DNA of 64,000 nt from Anaerolineae bacterium. Its GTDB lineage: Bacteria > Chloroflexota > Anaerolineae > DUEN01. Position 1 is the first letter of the stretch; each line of letters opens with the position of its first letter. The notes under the pieces are model-generated. The model had not been told where the DNA came from. It made no database searches and saw only the letters and a list, made by a program, of their open reading frames with translations. The translations under genes and the position numbers were made by a program. Below, piece by piece: positions 9,398 through 18,414 of this stretch. The DNA is taken from the NCBI GenBank assembly GCA_025060615.1, contig JANXBS010000016.1, positions 1 to 64,000 on the forward strand. Reading direction: 5' to 3'.

Positions 9398-10431
9398 CTA
9401 AGATCCTTGAGCTTCAAGATGTCACCAAGGTATTTCATCTAGGCAGCGTGCTCTCCAGGCTGAAGATTACGGCGGTAGACCATGTCTCCTTTCATGTGAA
9501 CTCTGCGGAGATCTTTGGGTTAGCCGGAGAAAGCGGGTGTGGGAAAACGACCATCGCGCGGATGATCCTGGGCTTTGAAGAGCCTACATCGGGGCGCATC
9601 TTCTATTGGAGGAAGGATGGGACATCCCTGACTGGGAAGCAAGTTTGGCGTACCGCAGGGGTCCAGGCGGTCTTCCAAAACCCGTTTGAGACCTTTAATC
9701 CCTTACGGTCGGTAGAACGCTATTTCTTCGAGGCGGTATACAACTTTCGGCTCGCCAGTACCCACGCGGAGGCCGTCGCCCGAATTGATCAGGCTTTGGA
9801 AGCGGTCGGCTTAAGCTATAAGGAGATCGCCGGCCGCTATCCTAGCGAGTTTTCCGGTGGCCAACTACAAAGGGTCTCCATCGCTAGGGCTCTCCTCACG
9901 GAGCCTTCCTTACTGATCGCTGACGAGCCAGTGTCCATGGTAGATGCCTCGCTCCGCATGTCGATCATGAACCTGTTTCGGGAGCTGGTGGCGAAATTTG
10001 GGGTAAGCGTGCTCTACATCACGCACGACCTTGCTACCGCTTATTACGTGTGCGATCGGATCGCCATCATGCTGAGAGGAAACATCGTCGCGATGGGCGA
10101 TGTGGAGAAGGTGCTCGTGGAGCCCAAGCATCCCTACGTCGAGCTTTTGCGCGCGTGCATCCCTGAGACAGACCCCAAGAGGCGATGGACCACCAAAGTC
10201 CAGCTCGCAGAGAGCGAGCAGGAAGAATATTTGCAGGCTGGATGTAAGTTTGCCGGGAGATGCCCTTATGTGATGGAGAGGTGCAAGCGCGAGCCTCCCA
10301 AGGATGTTTGGGTGGACGGCACTCTGGTCAAGTGCTTTCTTTATGAAGAGACAGCAGAAGGGCGATTTGCCTCCCTGTCAGAGGCCGCCAACAGGTATAT
10401 GGCACAAAGCAAGGAGGTTACCCAACCATGA
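9394..10431 (+). CDS. ABC transporter ATPase, OppF/DppF family
   Basis: 345 residues from the ATG at 9394, which overlaps the oppD-like stop by ATGA and has an AAAGGGA ribosome binding site. The open frame extends further upstream but overlaps oppD. Walker A is GESGCGKT (45-52), the signature is EFSGGQLQRVSIARALL and Walker B is LLIADEPVSMVDAS. The Walker B region differs from the usual DEPVSALD, which is unlikely to abolish activity. The C-terminal Cys-rich tail CKFAGRCPYVMERC is present. It forms the ATPase pair with the preceding gene. Confidence 0.93.
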   Translation: MTKILELQDVTKVFHLGSVLSRLKITAVDHVSFHVNSAEIFGLAGESGCGKTTIARMILGFEEPTSGRIFYWRKDGTSLTGKQVWRTAGVQAVFQNPFETFNPLRSVERYFFEAVYNFRLASTHAEAVARIDQALEAVGLSYKEIAGRYPSEFSGGQLQRVSIARALLTEPSLLIADEPVSMVDASLRMSIMNLFRELVAKFGVSVLYITHDLATAYYVCDRIAIMLRGNIVAMGDVEKVLVEPKHPYVELLRACIPETDPKRRWTTKVQLAESEQEEYLQAGCKFAGRCPYVMERCKREPPKDVWVDGTLVKCFLYEETAEGRFASLSEAANRYMAQSKEVTQP

Positions 10432-12785
10432 CTCAAGAGGGCGGAGCTATTTACCTAGACCCTACTCAGCCAATCGAGAGAAGGGTAGACGATCTCCTGT
10501 CACGGATGACCCTGGACGAGAAGCTGGCCCAACTCAGCGGGGTGTGGGTGTACGAGCTCCTAGAGAATATGACCTTTTCCGAGGAAAAGGCTAGAAAGCT
10601 AATCGGGAACGGGATCGGCCAGATCACCCGGATCGCCGGGGCCAGTAATTTGGGGCCAGCGGACAGCGCAAAGCTGGCCAACAGAATTCAAACTTTCCTG
10701 ATAGAAAACACGCGGCTCCGCATCCCGGCCATCGTCCATGAGGAGTGTTGTAGCGGCTACATGGCCAAAGGGGCCACCTGCTTTCCGCAAATCATCGGCC
10801 TGGCCAGCACATGGGAACCGGAATTGGCTGAAGAGATGACCTCTGTCATCAGGACTCAAATGAGGGCAGCAGGAGCTCACCAGGGGCTGGCTCCTGTGCT
10901 GGATGTCACGAGAGATCCCAGATGGGGGCGAGTGGAGGAGACATTTGGAGAAGATCCCTATCTGGTTTCACGTATGGGCATCTCCTACGTCCAAGGGCTT
11001 CAAGGGCCCGATCTGAAGCGAGGCATCATCGCCACGGGGAAGCATTTCGTAGGATATGGGATGTCAGAAGGAGGGCTGAATTGGGCGCCTGCACACCTAT
11101 CGCCCAGAGAGTTGCGAGAGGTTTTCATTACTCCCTTTGAAGCAGCCATTAAGGAGGCCAGGCTAGCCTCTATCATGAATGCCTATCACGAGCTGGACGG
11201 CATCCCCTGCGGCAGCTCGAAAGAACTCTTGACCGAGCTTCTCAGGGATCAGTTGGGCTTCGATGGCATCGTCGTCTCCGATTACATGGCTATCAACATG
11301 CTAGCGGAGTATCACCACATCGCCAAAGATAAAAGCGAAGCGGCCAGTTGGGCCTTGAAAGCCGGTATCGACATCGAGCTACCCAGCACGGATTGCTATG
11401 GAGAACCTCTTCGTAAAGCCATCCAGGATGGAGCAATCACCGAGTCCTTGATCAACGAAGCTGTTAGGCGAATTTTGAAAATGAAGTTCCTGTTAGGGTT
11501 ATTTGAGCACCCTTATGTGGACGTGGAGAGGGTCTCGGAGGTTTTTGAAACCTCTGAACAGCGGATGTTGGCCCGTCGAATTGCCCAGAAATCCATCGTC
11601 TTGCTTAAGAACGAAGGAAGCCTGCTGCCATTGAAGAAAGATCTGGCCTCCATTGCTGTCATCGGGCCGAATGCGGATAGTATCCGGAACATGTTAGGCG
11701 ATTACGCCTACCCTGCCCATATCGAGATCATGGAGTGGATGCGCAGGGGAGCCATCGAGACACCTGCGCCGAGCGAGATGGATTTGAGCGATATTTATGT
11801 GCCCATGACCAGCGTGCTTGAGGGCATTAGGGGCAAAATCTCACCTCAGACCAGGCTGTTTTACGCCAAGGGTTGTGAGGTAACGGGCGAATCGAAGGAA
11901 GGCTTCGCAGAAGCGATTGAAATCGCCAAGAAGTCAGAGGTTGCCGTGCTGGTGGTGGGCGATAAATCCGGTCTGACCCCTGACTGCACCTCTGGCGAGT
12001 TCCGCGATTGCGCTGACTTGAGGTTACCTGGCGTTCAAGAAGAGCTAGTTCAAGCCATCTATGAAACTGGGACGCCGGTGGTGGTTGTGTTGATCACTGG
12101 CAGGCCCTATGCCATCTCTTGGATGGCCGAGCACGTTCCCGCTATCGTGGAAGCGTGGTTGCCTGGTGAAGAGGGCGGTCACGCCGTCGCCGATGTCCTG
12201 TTTGGCGATTACAATCCCGGCGGCAAGTTGCCGATCACATTCCCACGAGCAGCCGGACAAGTGCCCATCTTTTACAGCCATAAGCCTTCAGGGGGACGCT
12301 CTTTCCTGTATGGAGACTACGTTTCCCTGAGCGCCAAGCCGCTTTTCCCGTTTGGGCATGGCTTGAGTTACACGCGATTTGAGTTCGAAAACCTTCAAAT
12401 CATCCCCGACCAGGTGAGCGTGGAGGGGAAAGTCCAGATCAGCGTTGATATCAAGAACGTCGGCGAGCGAGCAGGAGAGGAGGTTGTCCAACTGTATACA
12501 CACGACGTGCTAGCCAGCGTCACCCGGCCGGTGAAGGAACTAAAAGGGTTCAAACGAATCGCCCTAGAACCAGGGGAGAAGAAGACCGTAACTTTCACGC
12601 TCTCAGCAAGCCAGCTTGGCTTTTACAATCGGGAGATGGAGTTTGTGGTAGAACCAGGCGCCATCGAGGTGATGATCGGCAGCTCCTCGGAAGATATCCG
12701 GCTCACCGGCAAGTTCGAGATTGTCGGAGAGACGACCAAAGTCGGCGCAGCTAAAGCGTTCTTTACCATTGTAGACGTACACTAA
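10428..12785 (+). CDS. Glycoside hydrolase family 3 (beta-glucosidase/beta-xylosidase type)
   Basis: 785 residues. The ATG overlaps the upstream stop (ATGA), with AAGGAGG placed well before it. The N-terminal TIM barrel has RDPRWGRVEETFGEDPYLVS and GKHFVGYG. The catalytic nucleophile region is FDGIVVSDY, with Asp285 as the predicted nucleophile. The C-terminal alpha/beta domain follows (SIVLLKNEGSLLPL, then GKLPITFPRAAGQVP), and then a fibronectin III-like domain ending near residue 770. No signal peptide is seen, so it acts in the cytosol on imported oligosaccharide. Sugar specificity cannot be read from sequence. Confidence 0.92.
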   Translation: MTQEGGAIYLDPTQPIERRVDDLLSRMTLDEKLAQLSGVWVYELLENMTFSEEKARKLIGNGIGQITRIAGASNLGPADSAKLANRIQTFLIENTRLRIPAIVHEECCSGYMAKGATCFPQIIGLASTWEPELAEEMTSVIRTQMRAAGAHQGLAPVLDVTRDPRWGRVEETFGEDPYLVSRMGISYVQGLQGPDLKRGIIATGKHFVGYGMSEGGLNWAPAHLSPRELREVFITPFEAAIKEARLASIMNAYHELDGIPCGSSKELLTELLRDQLGFDGIVVSDYMAINMLAEYHHIAKDKSEAASWALKAGIDIELPSTDCYGEPLRKAIQDGAITESLINEAVRRILKMKFLLGLFEHPYVDVERVSEVFETSEQRMLARRIAQKSIVLLKNEGSLLPLKKDLASIAVIGPNADSIRNMLGDYAYPAHIEIMEWMRRGAIETPAPSEMDLSDIYVPMTSVLEGIRGKISPQTRLFYAKGCEVTGESKEGFAEAIEIAKKSEVAVLVVGDKSGLTPDCTSGEFRDCADLRLPGVQEELVQAIYETGTPVVVVLITGRPYAISWMAEHVPAIVEAWLPGEEGGHAVADVLFGDYNPGGKLPITFPRAAGQVPIFYSHKPSGGRSFLYGDYVSLSAKPLFPFGHGLSYTRFEFENLQIIPDQVSVEGKVQISVDIKNVGERAGEEVVQLYTHDVLASVTRPVKELKGFKRIALEPGEKKTVTFTLSASQLGFYNREMEFVVEPGAIEVMIGSSSEDIRLTGKFEIVGETTKVGAAKAFFTIVDVH

Positions 12786-12802
12786 TCAGCGAGGTAACTT
12801 CT

Positions 12803-15268
12803 GTGCCCAAACCCACCGTTCACATGATCGGCCAGGCACATCTCGACCCTGTCTGGCTTTGGCGTTGGACCGAGGGCCGCGCCGAGGCGTTGGCTACCAG
12901 CCAGTCCGCCGTGGATCGCCTCCACGAATACCCTGATTTCCACTTCACTCGCGGTGAAGCTCAGGTGTACGAGTGGATCGAGCAGGAGAACCCCGAGCTC
13001 TTCCGCCAGATCGTCGAGCTCATCCGCCAGGGCCGCTGGCACGTGGTCAGCGGCATGATAGTTCAGCCCGATATGAACCTCCCCCAGGGCGAATCGTTCG
13101 TGCGCCAGACCCTCCTGGGCAAAGCCTATATGCGCGAACGCCTTGGTGTAGAGCCGCGAATAGCCTGCTGCGAGGACAGCTTCGGCCACGCAGGCACGCT
13201 GCCTCAGATCCTCAAAAAATGTGGCTTTGACGCCTATATCTTTATGCGTCCTGGCCCCCACGAGAAGGAGCTCCCAGCCCAGGTCTTCTGGTGGCAATCG
13301 CCAGACGGCAGCCGTATCCTGGCCTTTCGCATCGCCGCCTCCTACACCACTGGCCCCTGGGATCACACTGAGCATATCCTGCGGGCGGTTGAGGCCAAGC
13401 CGCCTGAGCTCTCTCACACCATGTGCTTCTTCGGCGTAGGCGATCACGGCGGCGGCCCCACCCGACAGCAGATCGAAAACGTGCTTCAGATCGCTCGCTC
13501 GCGAAACGACCTCGAGATCCGCTTCAGCTCCCCTGAAGCCTACTTTGCGGCCATTGCGCCGGAGGCTGAGGCGCTGCCAGTGGTGGCCGAAGAGTTGCAA
13601 TTCCACGCGGTGGGCTGCTACTCTGTCAACAGCGCGCTCAAACGTACCCATCGCCAAGCCGAGTGTCATCTGCTGGTGGCGGAGCGCATGGCCGCGCTGG
13701 CCCAGGCCTGGGTCGGCAAGCCCGCGCCCATGGACAGATTGCGCGCCCTGTGGCACGACCTCTGCTTCAACCAGTTCCATGACACCCTGGGAGGCTCGGC
13801 TATTAAAGAGGCCGAGGACGAGGCCATTATGGCCTTCGGCCGGATCATCCTAGGCGCCCGAGAGATCGCCGACGACGCCGGCCGCGCCATCGCCACCCGA
13901 ATAGACACCTCAGGCCCCGGCGGCACCGTCGTGCTCTTTAACCCCTTCGCTCACCCCCTTGTCCAGTACGTCGAGTACGAGCCGTGGACAGGCTGGCAGC
14001 CTTGGGACGAGGGCCGTTGGGGCCTGGCCGATGAGCAAGGGCAGCCTGTGCCTTACCAGCTCGTTGAGACGCACGAGGCGCTTACCTCACCGGAGGGCGG
14101 CATCCATCGAATAGTCTTTCAGGCTGCCGTGCCGCCGATGGGCTATCGGGTCTATCGGTTTGCACCTGAGATGCCGCGAGTCCCGATCACAGATGGGGCG
14201 CAGGCGAAGGCGGATGGCAGAGAGGGGACGCTGGAAAACGAACGGCTGATTGTACGCGTAGATGGAGCGACAGGCTCCATCACTTCCTGCGTGGACAAGG
14301 CAAGCGGGCTGGAGCTGGTCGGCGAGGGGGGATGGAATGTGGCCCAGGTGCTGGAAGACCTCAGCGATACCTGGTCGCATGGCGTCCGCGGATTCGATCG
14401 CGTCATCGGGACCTTTGGCGACGCTCACATCACCATCGTGGACCACGGCCCACTACAGGCCTCGATGCTGATCGAGCGCAGTTACGAGGGTAATACCTGG
14501 CTGCAGCAGCTCATCTTGCGCCGGGGCGAGGCTGAGATCCTGATCCGCAACTGGCTGAACTGGCAGGGCCGATGGCGCATGCTCAAGCTCGCCTTCGACG
14601 TGGCCACCCATCAGCCGCGGGCGTTTCATGACATCCCCTTCGGCTGGTGTGAGCGGCCTACCGATGGCGCCGAAGTGCCCACACAGATGTGGATGGACAT
14701 CACCGGGCCGGCCCGCAGTCGAGCGGATCAGCCGGTCGGCCTGGCGGTAATCAACGATGGCAAATACGGCTGCGATGTGACTGGTAGCACGATGCGCCTT
14801 ACCATCCTCCGCTGCCCGCCGTATGCCTATCACCTGCCTCATCCCATTGGCGCCAAGCGCCGTTACGATTGGGTGGACCAGGGCTACCAGGAATTCACAT
14901 TGGCGCTCCTCCCTCACGTGGGCGATTGGCGTGATGCAGGCGTGGTGAAGCGCGCCCGTGAGCTGAACCTACCCATCGTGCCGATCACGATGCACAGCCA
15001 CCCCGGCGAGCTGCCACGCCTGGCCTCGCTGCTAGAGCTCTCGTCGCCGGAGATGGAGCTGACTGCGTTGAAACCCGCCGAGTACGGCGATGGGTACATC
15101 GTACGCGTCGCAGATCGCCATGGGCGCGGCGCTTCCGGTGAGCTGCGGTGGATGGGCGAGCGTTTCGCCATCCAGATAGCGCCGTTCGAGGTAGTCACGC
15201 TGCGCCTGACGCAGCAGGCCGAACGTTGGCAGATGATCCCATGCGATATGCTCGAGCGGCCGTGGTAG
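12803..15268 (+). CDS. Alpha-mannosidase, glycoside hydrolase family 38
   Basis: 821 residues from a GTG at 12803, 17 bases after the GH3 stop. The N-terminal catalytic domain carries the zinc ligands in GQAHLDPVWLW (His13, Asp15) and the nucleophile Asp125 in CCEDSFGHAGTLPQ. DLCFNQFHDTLGG follows in the three-helix region. The C-terminal half is the beta-sandwich part (FEVVTLRL near the end). GH38 enzymes cleave alpha-mannosidic bonds with retention. No signal peptide is present. With the importer and GH3 protein it suggests uptake and cytosolic cleavage of mixed alpha-mannoside/beta-glycoside oligosaccharides. Confidence 0.93.
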   Translation: MPKPTVHMIGQAHLDPVWLWRWTEGRAEALATSQSAVDRLHEYPDFHFTRGEAQVYEWIEQENPELFRQIVELIRQGRWHVVSGMIVQPDMNLPQGESFVRQTLLGKAYMRERLGVEPRIACCEDSFGHAGTLPQILKKCGFDAYIFMRPGPHEKELPAQVFWWQSPDGSRILAFRIAASYTTGPWDHTEHILRAVEAKPPELSHTMCFFGVGDHGGGPTRQQIENVLQIARSRNDLEIRFSSPEAYFAAIAPEAEALPVVAEELQFHAVGCYSVNSALKRTHRQAECHLLVAERMAALAQAWVGKPAPMDRLRALWHDLCFNQFHDTLGGSAIKEAEDEAIMAFGRIILGAREIADDAGRAIATRIDTSGPGGTVVLFNPFAHPLVQYVEYEPWTGWQPWDEGRWGLADEQGQPVPYQLVETHEALTSPEGGIHRIVFQAAVPPMGYRVYRFAPEMPRVPITDGAQAKADGREGTLENERLIVRVDGATGSITSCVDKASGLELVGEGGWNVAQVLEDLSDTWSHGVRGFDRVIGTFGDAHITIVDHGPLQASMLIERSYEGNTWLQQLILRRGEAEILIRNWLNWQGRWRMLKLAFDVATHQPRAFHDIPFGWCERPTDGAEVPTQMWMDITGPARSRADQPVGLAVINDGKYGCDVTGSTMRLTILRCPPYAYHLPHPIGAKRRYDWVDQGYQEFTLALLPHVGDWRDAGVVKRARELNLPIVPITMHSHPGELPRLASLLELSSPEMELTALKPAEYGDGYIVRVADRHGRGASGELRWMGERFAIQIAPFEVVTLRLTQQAERWQMIPCDMLERPW

Positions 15269-15304
15269 CTCGTGCCAAGCCTCTGGCCGAAGATTTTACT
15301 TATG

Positions 15305-16051
15305 TCAAGATCGCATTGCTATCGCAAAGATAACGCGATGTCTGTTATCTCGTTGGTTAGGCTCGATTAGAGTTAACCGCTCGAAAGGGGAGGCAATACG
15401 CATGGAACTGGGCAAAAGTGGTGGAAGCGGGATCAGCGGTCCATAGGCCAGCCGCTTGAGCATGCGGGTTAGAAAATGCTCACGACGCAAGAGATCGAGG
15501 CGCAGTGCGTACTGGCGTAGTTTGGCACGTAATTGATTCATCTGCGATGCGGATTTATCAACTGGCAGTGAACCATACAACTGAATCGCTGTAAAGTGGG
15601 CCTCGCGTAACAGGGCAGCCAGCTCAGAGGTAGACGGGTACCAGACGCTCAATGGACCAGGAACGAAATACAGCCAATCCGGATTGCTAGTAGAGAGTAG
15701 CAGAAGTCCATTTTCCGCTAAGAGCCGATGACACTCGCTTAAAAAATCACGCGGCCGAGCAAGGTAATAGATCGCTTCAAAGGAAAGGATCAAATCGAAT
15801 GAGTGATCAGGGTAGGGAAGCTGGTGTGCATCAGCGGCAACTAGCAAAACATCGGCTTTGATTGTCTGACGCGCAAGTGCCAGTGCCGGGAAGGAGATAT
15901 CGCAGGCTGTAACGAAGCGCGCAGTGTACATAAACAGCCCCAGTCCCACACCAGCTCCACAGGAAACCTCTAACACACGACGATTTATTGCCATTTCGGC
16001 AGCTAGGCTGTAGCGCAGCCGTATACGCTCCAGTTGCTCGGCGTTAAGCAA
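15305..16051 (-). CDS. Class I SAM-dependent methyltransferase (start unclear)
   Basis: 248 residues from TTG at 16051. The SAM-binding fold is clear: motif I VLEVSCGAGVGLG, acidic residue in VTACDISF, then DAHQLPYPDHSFDLILSFEA and a post-I region LLAENGLLLLSTSNPDWLYF. The same frame stays open upstream to a TGA at 16154-16156. That extension also looks coding (VYELLGTKVKLQIRS) but contains no ATG, GTG or TTG. An ATG at 16141-16143 precedes it in another frame, one base out. The gene may have lost one base right after its start. The substrate is unknown; glycosyltransferases nearby make a cell-surface glycan role possible. Confidence 0.8.
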   Translation of the reverse strand: MLNAEQLERIRLRYSLAAEMAINRRVLEVSCGAGVGLGLFMYTARFVTACDISFPALALARQTIKADVLLVAADAHQLPYPDHSFDLILSFEAIYYLARPRDFLSECHRLLAENGLLLLSTSNPDWLYFVPGPLSVWYPSTSELAALLREAHFTAIQLYGSLPVDKSASQMNQLRAKLRQYALRLDLLRREHFLTRMLKRLAYGPLIPLPPLLPSSMRIASPFERLTLIEPNQRDNRHRVIFAIAMRS

Positions 16052-16169
16052 AGCAGCATCCCTGGCGTCTCGATGATGGAGAAGAAGTTTGCCAATTGAA
16101 CGGATTTGGAGCTTGACTTTTGTACCGAGAAGCTCATAAACATCCGGACCACATCAGCAAGGGAATGCC

Positions 16170-16640
16170 ATGAAGACGCTCCTGTTCGTATGTACAGGCA
16201 ACCTTTGTCGCTCACCGATGGCTGCGGAGTTGATGCGCCAACGTCTGGCAGCGGCCGGCCTTGATAGCCAGGTGCAGGTGCGATCGGCCGGCATTTGGGC
16301 GATGGCAGGACGGCCTGCCAGCGAGGGGACCATCCAAGTGATGGCCGAGCGCGGTATAGACCTCTCTCAACACCGCGCTCATGAGCTAGACGCGAGCGAT
16401 ATAGCACAAGCCGATCTCATCCTGGTCATGGAGGAGGCACATCGGCGTTGGATCTTCCACCTAGCCCCTCAGCATTTGCATAAGGTCTTCCTGTTAAGTG
16501 AGATGGCTGGGAAGCATCACGACATTCAAGATCCTTATGGCCAGCCGCTTTCGGAATATCGCCGTTGCGCAGAGGAGCTAGATAGCCTGCTTAACGCCGG
16601 CTTTCCTCACATCCTCCGCCGGCTGCGGTTAGCCTCTTAA
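16170..16640 (+). CDS. Low-molecular-weight protein-tyrosine phosphatase family protein
   Basis: 156 residues. The N-terminal P-loop is VCTGNLCRSP, the CX5R(S) active site with Cys8 and Arg14. The general-acid loop is IQDPYGQP with Asp121. This fits tyrosine phosphatases such as Wzb/YwlE rather than arsenate reductases, but the two groups share the fold. It is divergent from the methyltransferase and overlaps the end of a convergent GT2 gene by four bases. Beside two glycosyltransferases, a role in controlling polysaccharide synthesis is plausible but not shown. Confidence 0.88.
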   Translation: MKTLLFVCTGNLCRSPMAAELMRQRLAAAGLDSQVQVRSAGIWAMAGRPASEGTIQVMAERGIDLSQHRAHELDASDIAQADLILVMEEAHRRWIFHLAPQHLHKVFLLSEMAGKHHDIQDPYGQPLSEYRRCAEELDSLLNAGFPHILRRLRLAS

Positions 16641-17407
16641 CTGCCGCTTCCTGAATTCTTCATCAACCGGCTTAGCTCTACATAGGGCCGGAACCCATAG
16701 TAATACGCCAGCCATAGCGAGAGACGCAGCCCCCACCAGCCCTCTCGATATCCCTGCAAGGTGAAGAAACGGCGGCGAAACTCACGCCACGGCTGTAAAA
16801 CGAAGTGATGCGGCCGCGGACGTATGCCGCGCTGCCGAAGCGTCTCCGCCTCATAGCGAACATAGCAACGCTGCTTAGCGTGGAACTGCTCCCATGATCG
16901 GTAGTTGTAATGGATCAGCGGATTTTGGAGATATCCGGCCTGGCCATCGAGGATGACCACCTCGTGTACAGGCCGTTGGGGATCATAATGGGCGTGGCCG
17001 CGCCGCAGGAGCCGCAACTGGTAGTCAGGCCACCAGCCAGCGCCCCGCACCTGCCGTCCGACAATGTAGTTCTGGCGCGGCACCCACCAGCCGACATATC
17101 CCGGATCGCGAATCACACGCCGGACTTCCTCAGCCAGCGCCGGCGTAGCGCGCTCGTCGGCGTCCACGAAGAAGATCCACTGCGCCTCTATTTGGGCCAG
17201 GGCCGCATTCCGTTGCGCAGCATAGTTGTCGAACGGACGCGTCCATACCTGCGCGCCCATCTCTTCCGCCAGGTCTACCGTGCGATCCTGACTGCCCGAA
17301 TCGAGGAGGACACAGACGTCCGCCCACGCTAGACTCTCCAGGCAAGCGCGGATATTCTCTTCCTCGTTTAGAGTGAGCACGACGGCAGCCAGGGTCGGCG
17401 TGGTCAT
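16637..17407 (-). CDS. Glycosyltransferase family 2 (lipopolysaccharide core/WaaE-like)
   Basis: 256 residues, GT-A fold: TLAAVVLTLNEEENIRACLE at the N-terminus, nucleotide-sugar binding LLDSGSQDRT, then the metal-binding IFFVDADERA. A central RLLRRGHAHYDPQRPVHEVV block is typical of the WaaE/KdtX-like beta-1,4-glucosyltransferase subgroup. No strong membrane span is seen apart from a C-terminal hydrophobic, aromatic stretch (LSLWLAYYYGFRPYV). Its ATG overlaps the stop of the upstream GT2 gene (ATGA at 17404-17407), so the two are co-translated. Likely role: assembly of a cell-envelope or exopolysaccharide glycan. Confidence 0.88.
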   Translation of the reverse strand: MTTPTLAAVVLTLNEEENIRACLESLAWADVCVLLDSGSQDRTVDLAEEMGAQVWTRPFDNYAAQRNAALAQIEAQWIFFVDADERATPALAEEVRRVIRDPGYVGWWVPRQNYIVGRQVRGAGWWPDYQLRLLRRGHAHYDPQRPVHEVVILDGQAGYLQNPLIHYNYRSWEQFHAKQRCYVRYEAETLRQRGIRPRPHHFVLQPWREFRRRFFTLQGYREGWWGLRLSLWLAYYYGFRPYVELSRLMKNSGSGS

Positions 17408-18414
17408 AGCATCATCACCTCTCGATAGGCCTGCAGGCGGCGAGAGAGCTCCTCAGCGGTGATCTGCTCGCGCGCGGCAGCCTGGCAGGCACGACGGATC
17501 TCTGACCACACCCCCAGCCGTACCACCCCGCGTGCCGCAATGCGCCAAAAAGCTGGGTAATAGCGCTCGAAAAAGCGGAAGCGGCTGCGCCACAATGACA
17601 CAAACATGCGATCGCGAAACTGGCGGGCGCTTTGCCCCTCATGGTGGATGACACGCGCTGCTGGCGCGCAGTAAACGGACCAGCCGGCTGCGCGCATCCT
17701 CCAGCACCAGTCCATTTCTTCCACGTACATGAAATACCCTTCGTCCAGCATTCCCACCTGGCGAATGGCCTTTGCTCGCACGAGCATAGCCGCTCCTAGC
17801 ACGAAGTCCACCGGAAACGGCTGTCCCATCCGATAGCGCGCGCGAGGATAACGGCCGTTAAGACGCGATTCGATAAGCCGTCCGTGGAGTGGGAAAAAAT
17901 CGAGGAACACCTGCGCCAGCGATGGGAATCGGAAGGCGCTATGCTGAAAGCGGCCGTCGCCATACTGAAGCTGAGCGCCGATGATCGCCGCCTGCGGGTA
18001 TCGCTGAAAGCAAGCGAGCAGCGCTGCCAGCGCGCCAGCAAGCAGCTCGGCGTCTGGGTTGAGCAGCATCACTGCGTCTGGGGACTCGTCGCCATCGGGC
18101 AATCCCATCTCTTGCATCGCCAGGTTGTTCGCCCGGGCAAACCCCAGATTATCCGGACAAGCTACTAAATGCACCTGTGGGAACCGCTGGCGCACCATCT
18201 CCGCCGAACCATCGGACGAGGCGTTGTCCACCACCCACACCTGGCCGGCCACCTCAGGCGTTCGCTCCAGCTCTTCCAACACCGAGGCCAAGCAGCGCGC
18301 TAACCAATCACGCACGTTGAAGCTCACCACGATTATGCCCATCCTGATGGTACCCTGGGACTTCGGAGGGCTCTTCACACCTTCGGGGATTTTTTCAGAC
18401 ATATTTGAAATCAC
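17404..18414 (-). CDS. Glycosyltransferase family 2 (rhamnosyltransferase/WbbL-like)
   Basis: 336 residues from the ATG at 18414, which overlaps the upstream lipoprotein stop (ATGA). Shorter starts at 18402 and 18342 are possible, because the conserved domain only begins with MGIIVVSFNVRDWLARCLAS. Motifs: VWVVDNASSDGSAEMV, CPDNLGFARANN, VMLLNPDAEL (DXD-like metal site) and GYFMYVEEMDWCWRMRAAGW, typical of the WbbL/rhamnosyltransferase group. It acts on the cytoplasmic face in glycan assembly. The acceptor is unknown. Confidence 0.9.
   Translation of the reverse strand: MISNMSEKIPEGVKSPPKSQGTIRMGIIVVSFNVRDWLARCLASVLEELERTPEVAGQVWVVDNASSDGSAEMVRQRFPQVHLVACPDNLGFARANNLAMQEMGLPDGDESPDAVMLLNPDAELLAGALAALLACFQRYPQAAIIGAQLQYGDGRFQHSAFRFPSLAQVFLDFFPLHGRLIESRLNGRYPRARYRMGQPFPVDFVLGAAMLVRAKAIRQVGMLDEGYFMYVEEMDWCWRMRAAGWSVYCAPAARVIHHEGQSARQFRDRMFVSLWRSRFRFFERYYPAFWRIAARGVVRLGVWSEIRRACQAAAREQITAEELSRRLQAYREVMML

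Noticed and set aside
12782-13780. 332-codon minus-strand frame opposite the alpha-mannosidase
   Set aside because: It mirrors the GC-rich codons of GH38, which has its catalytic residues on the plus strand. The product has no recognised features.
16003-16407. 134-codon minus-strand frame upstream of the methyltransferase
   Set aside because: Mostly antisense to the phosphatase gene. Only its ATG at 16143 is of interest, as the possible original start of the methyltransferase.
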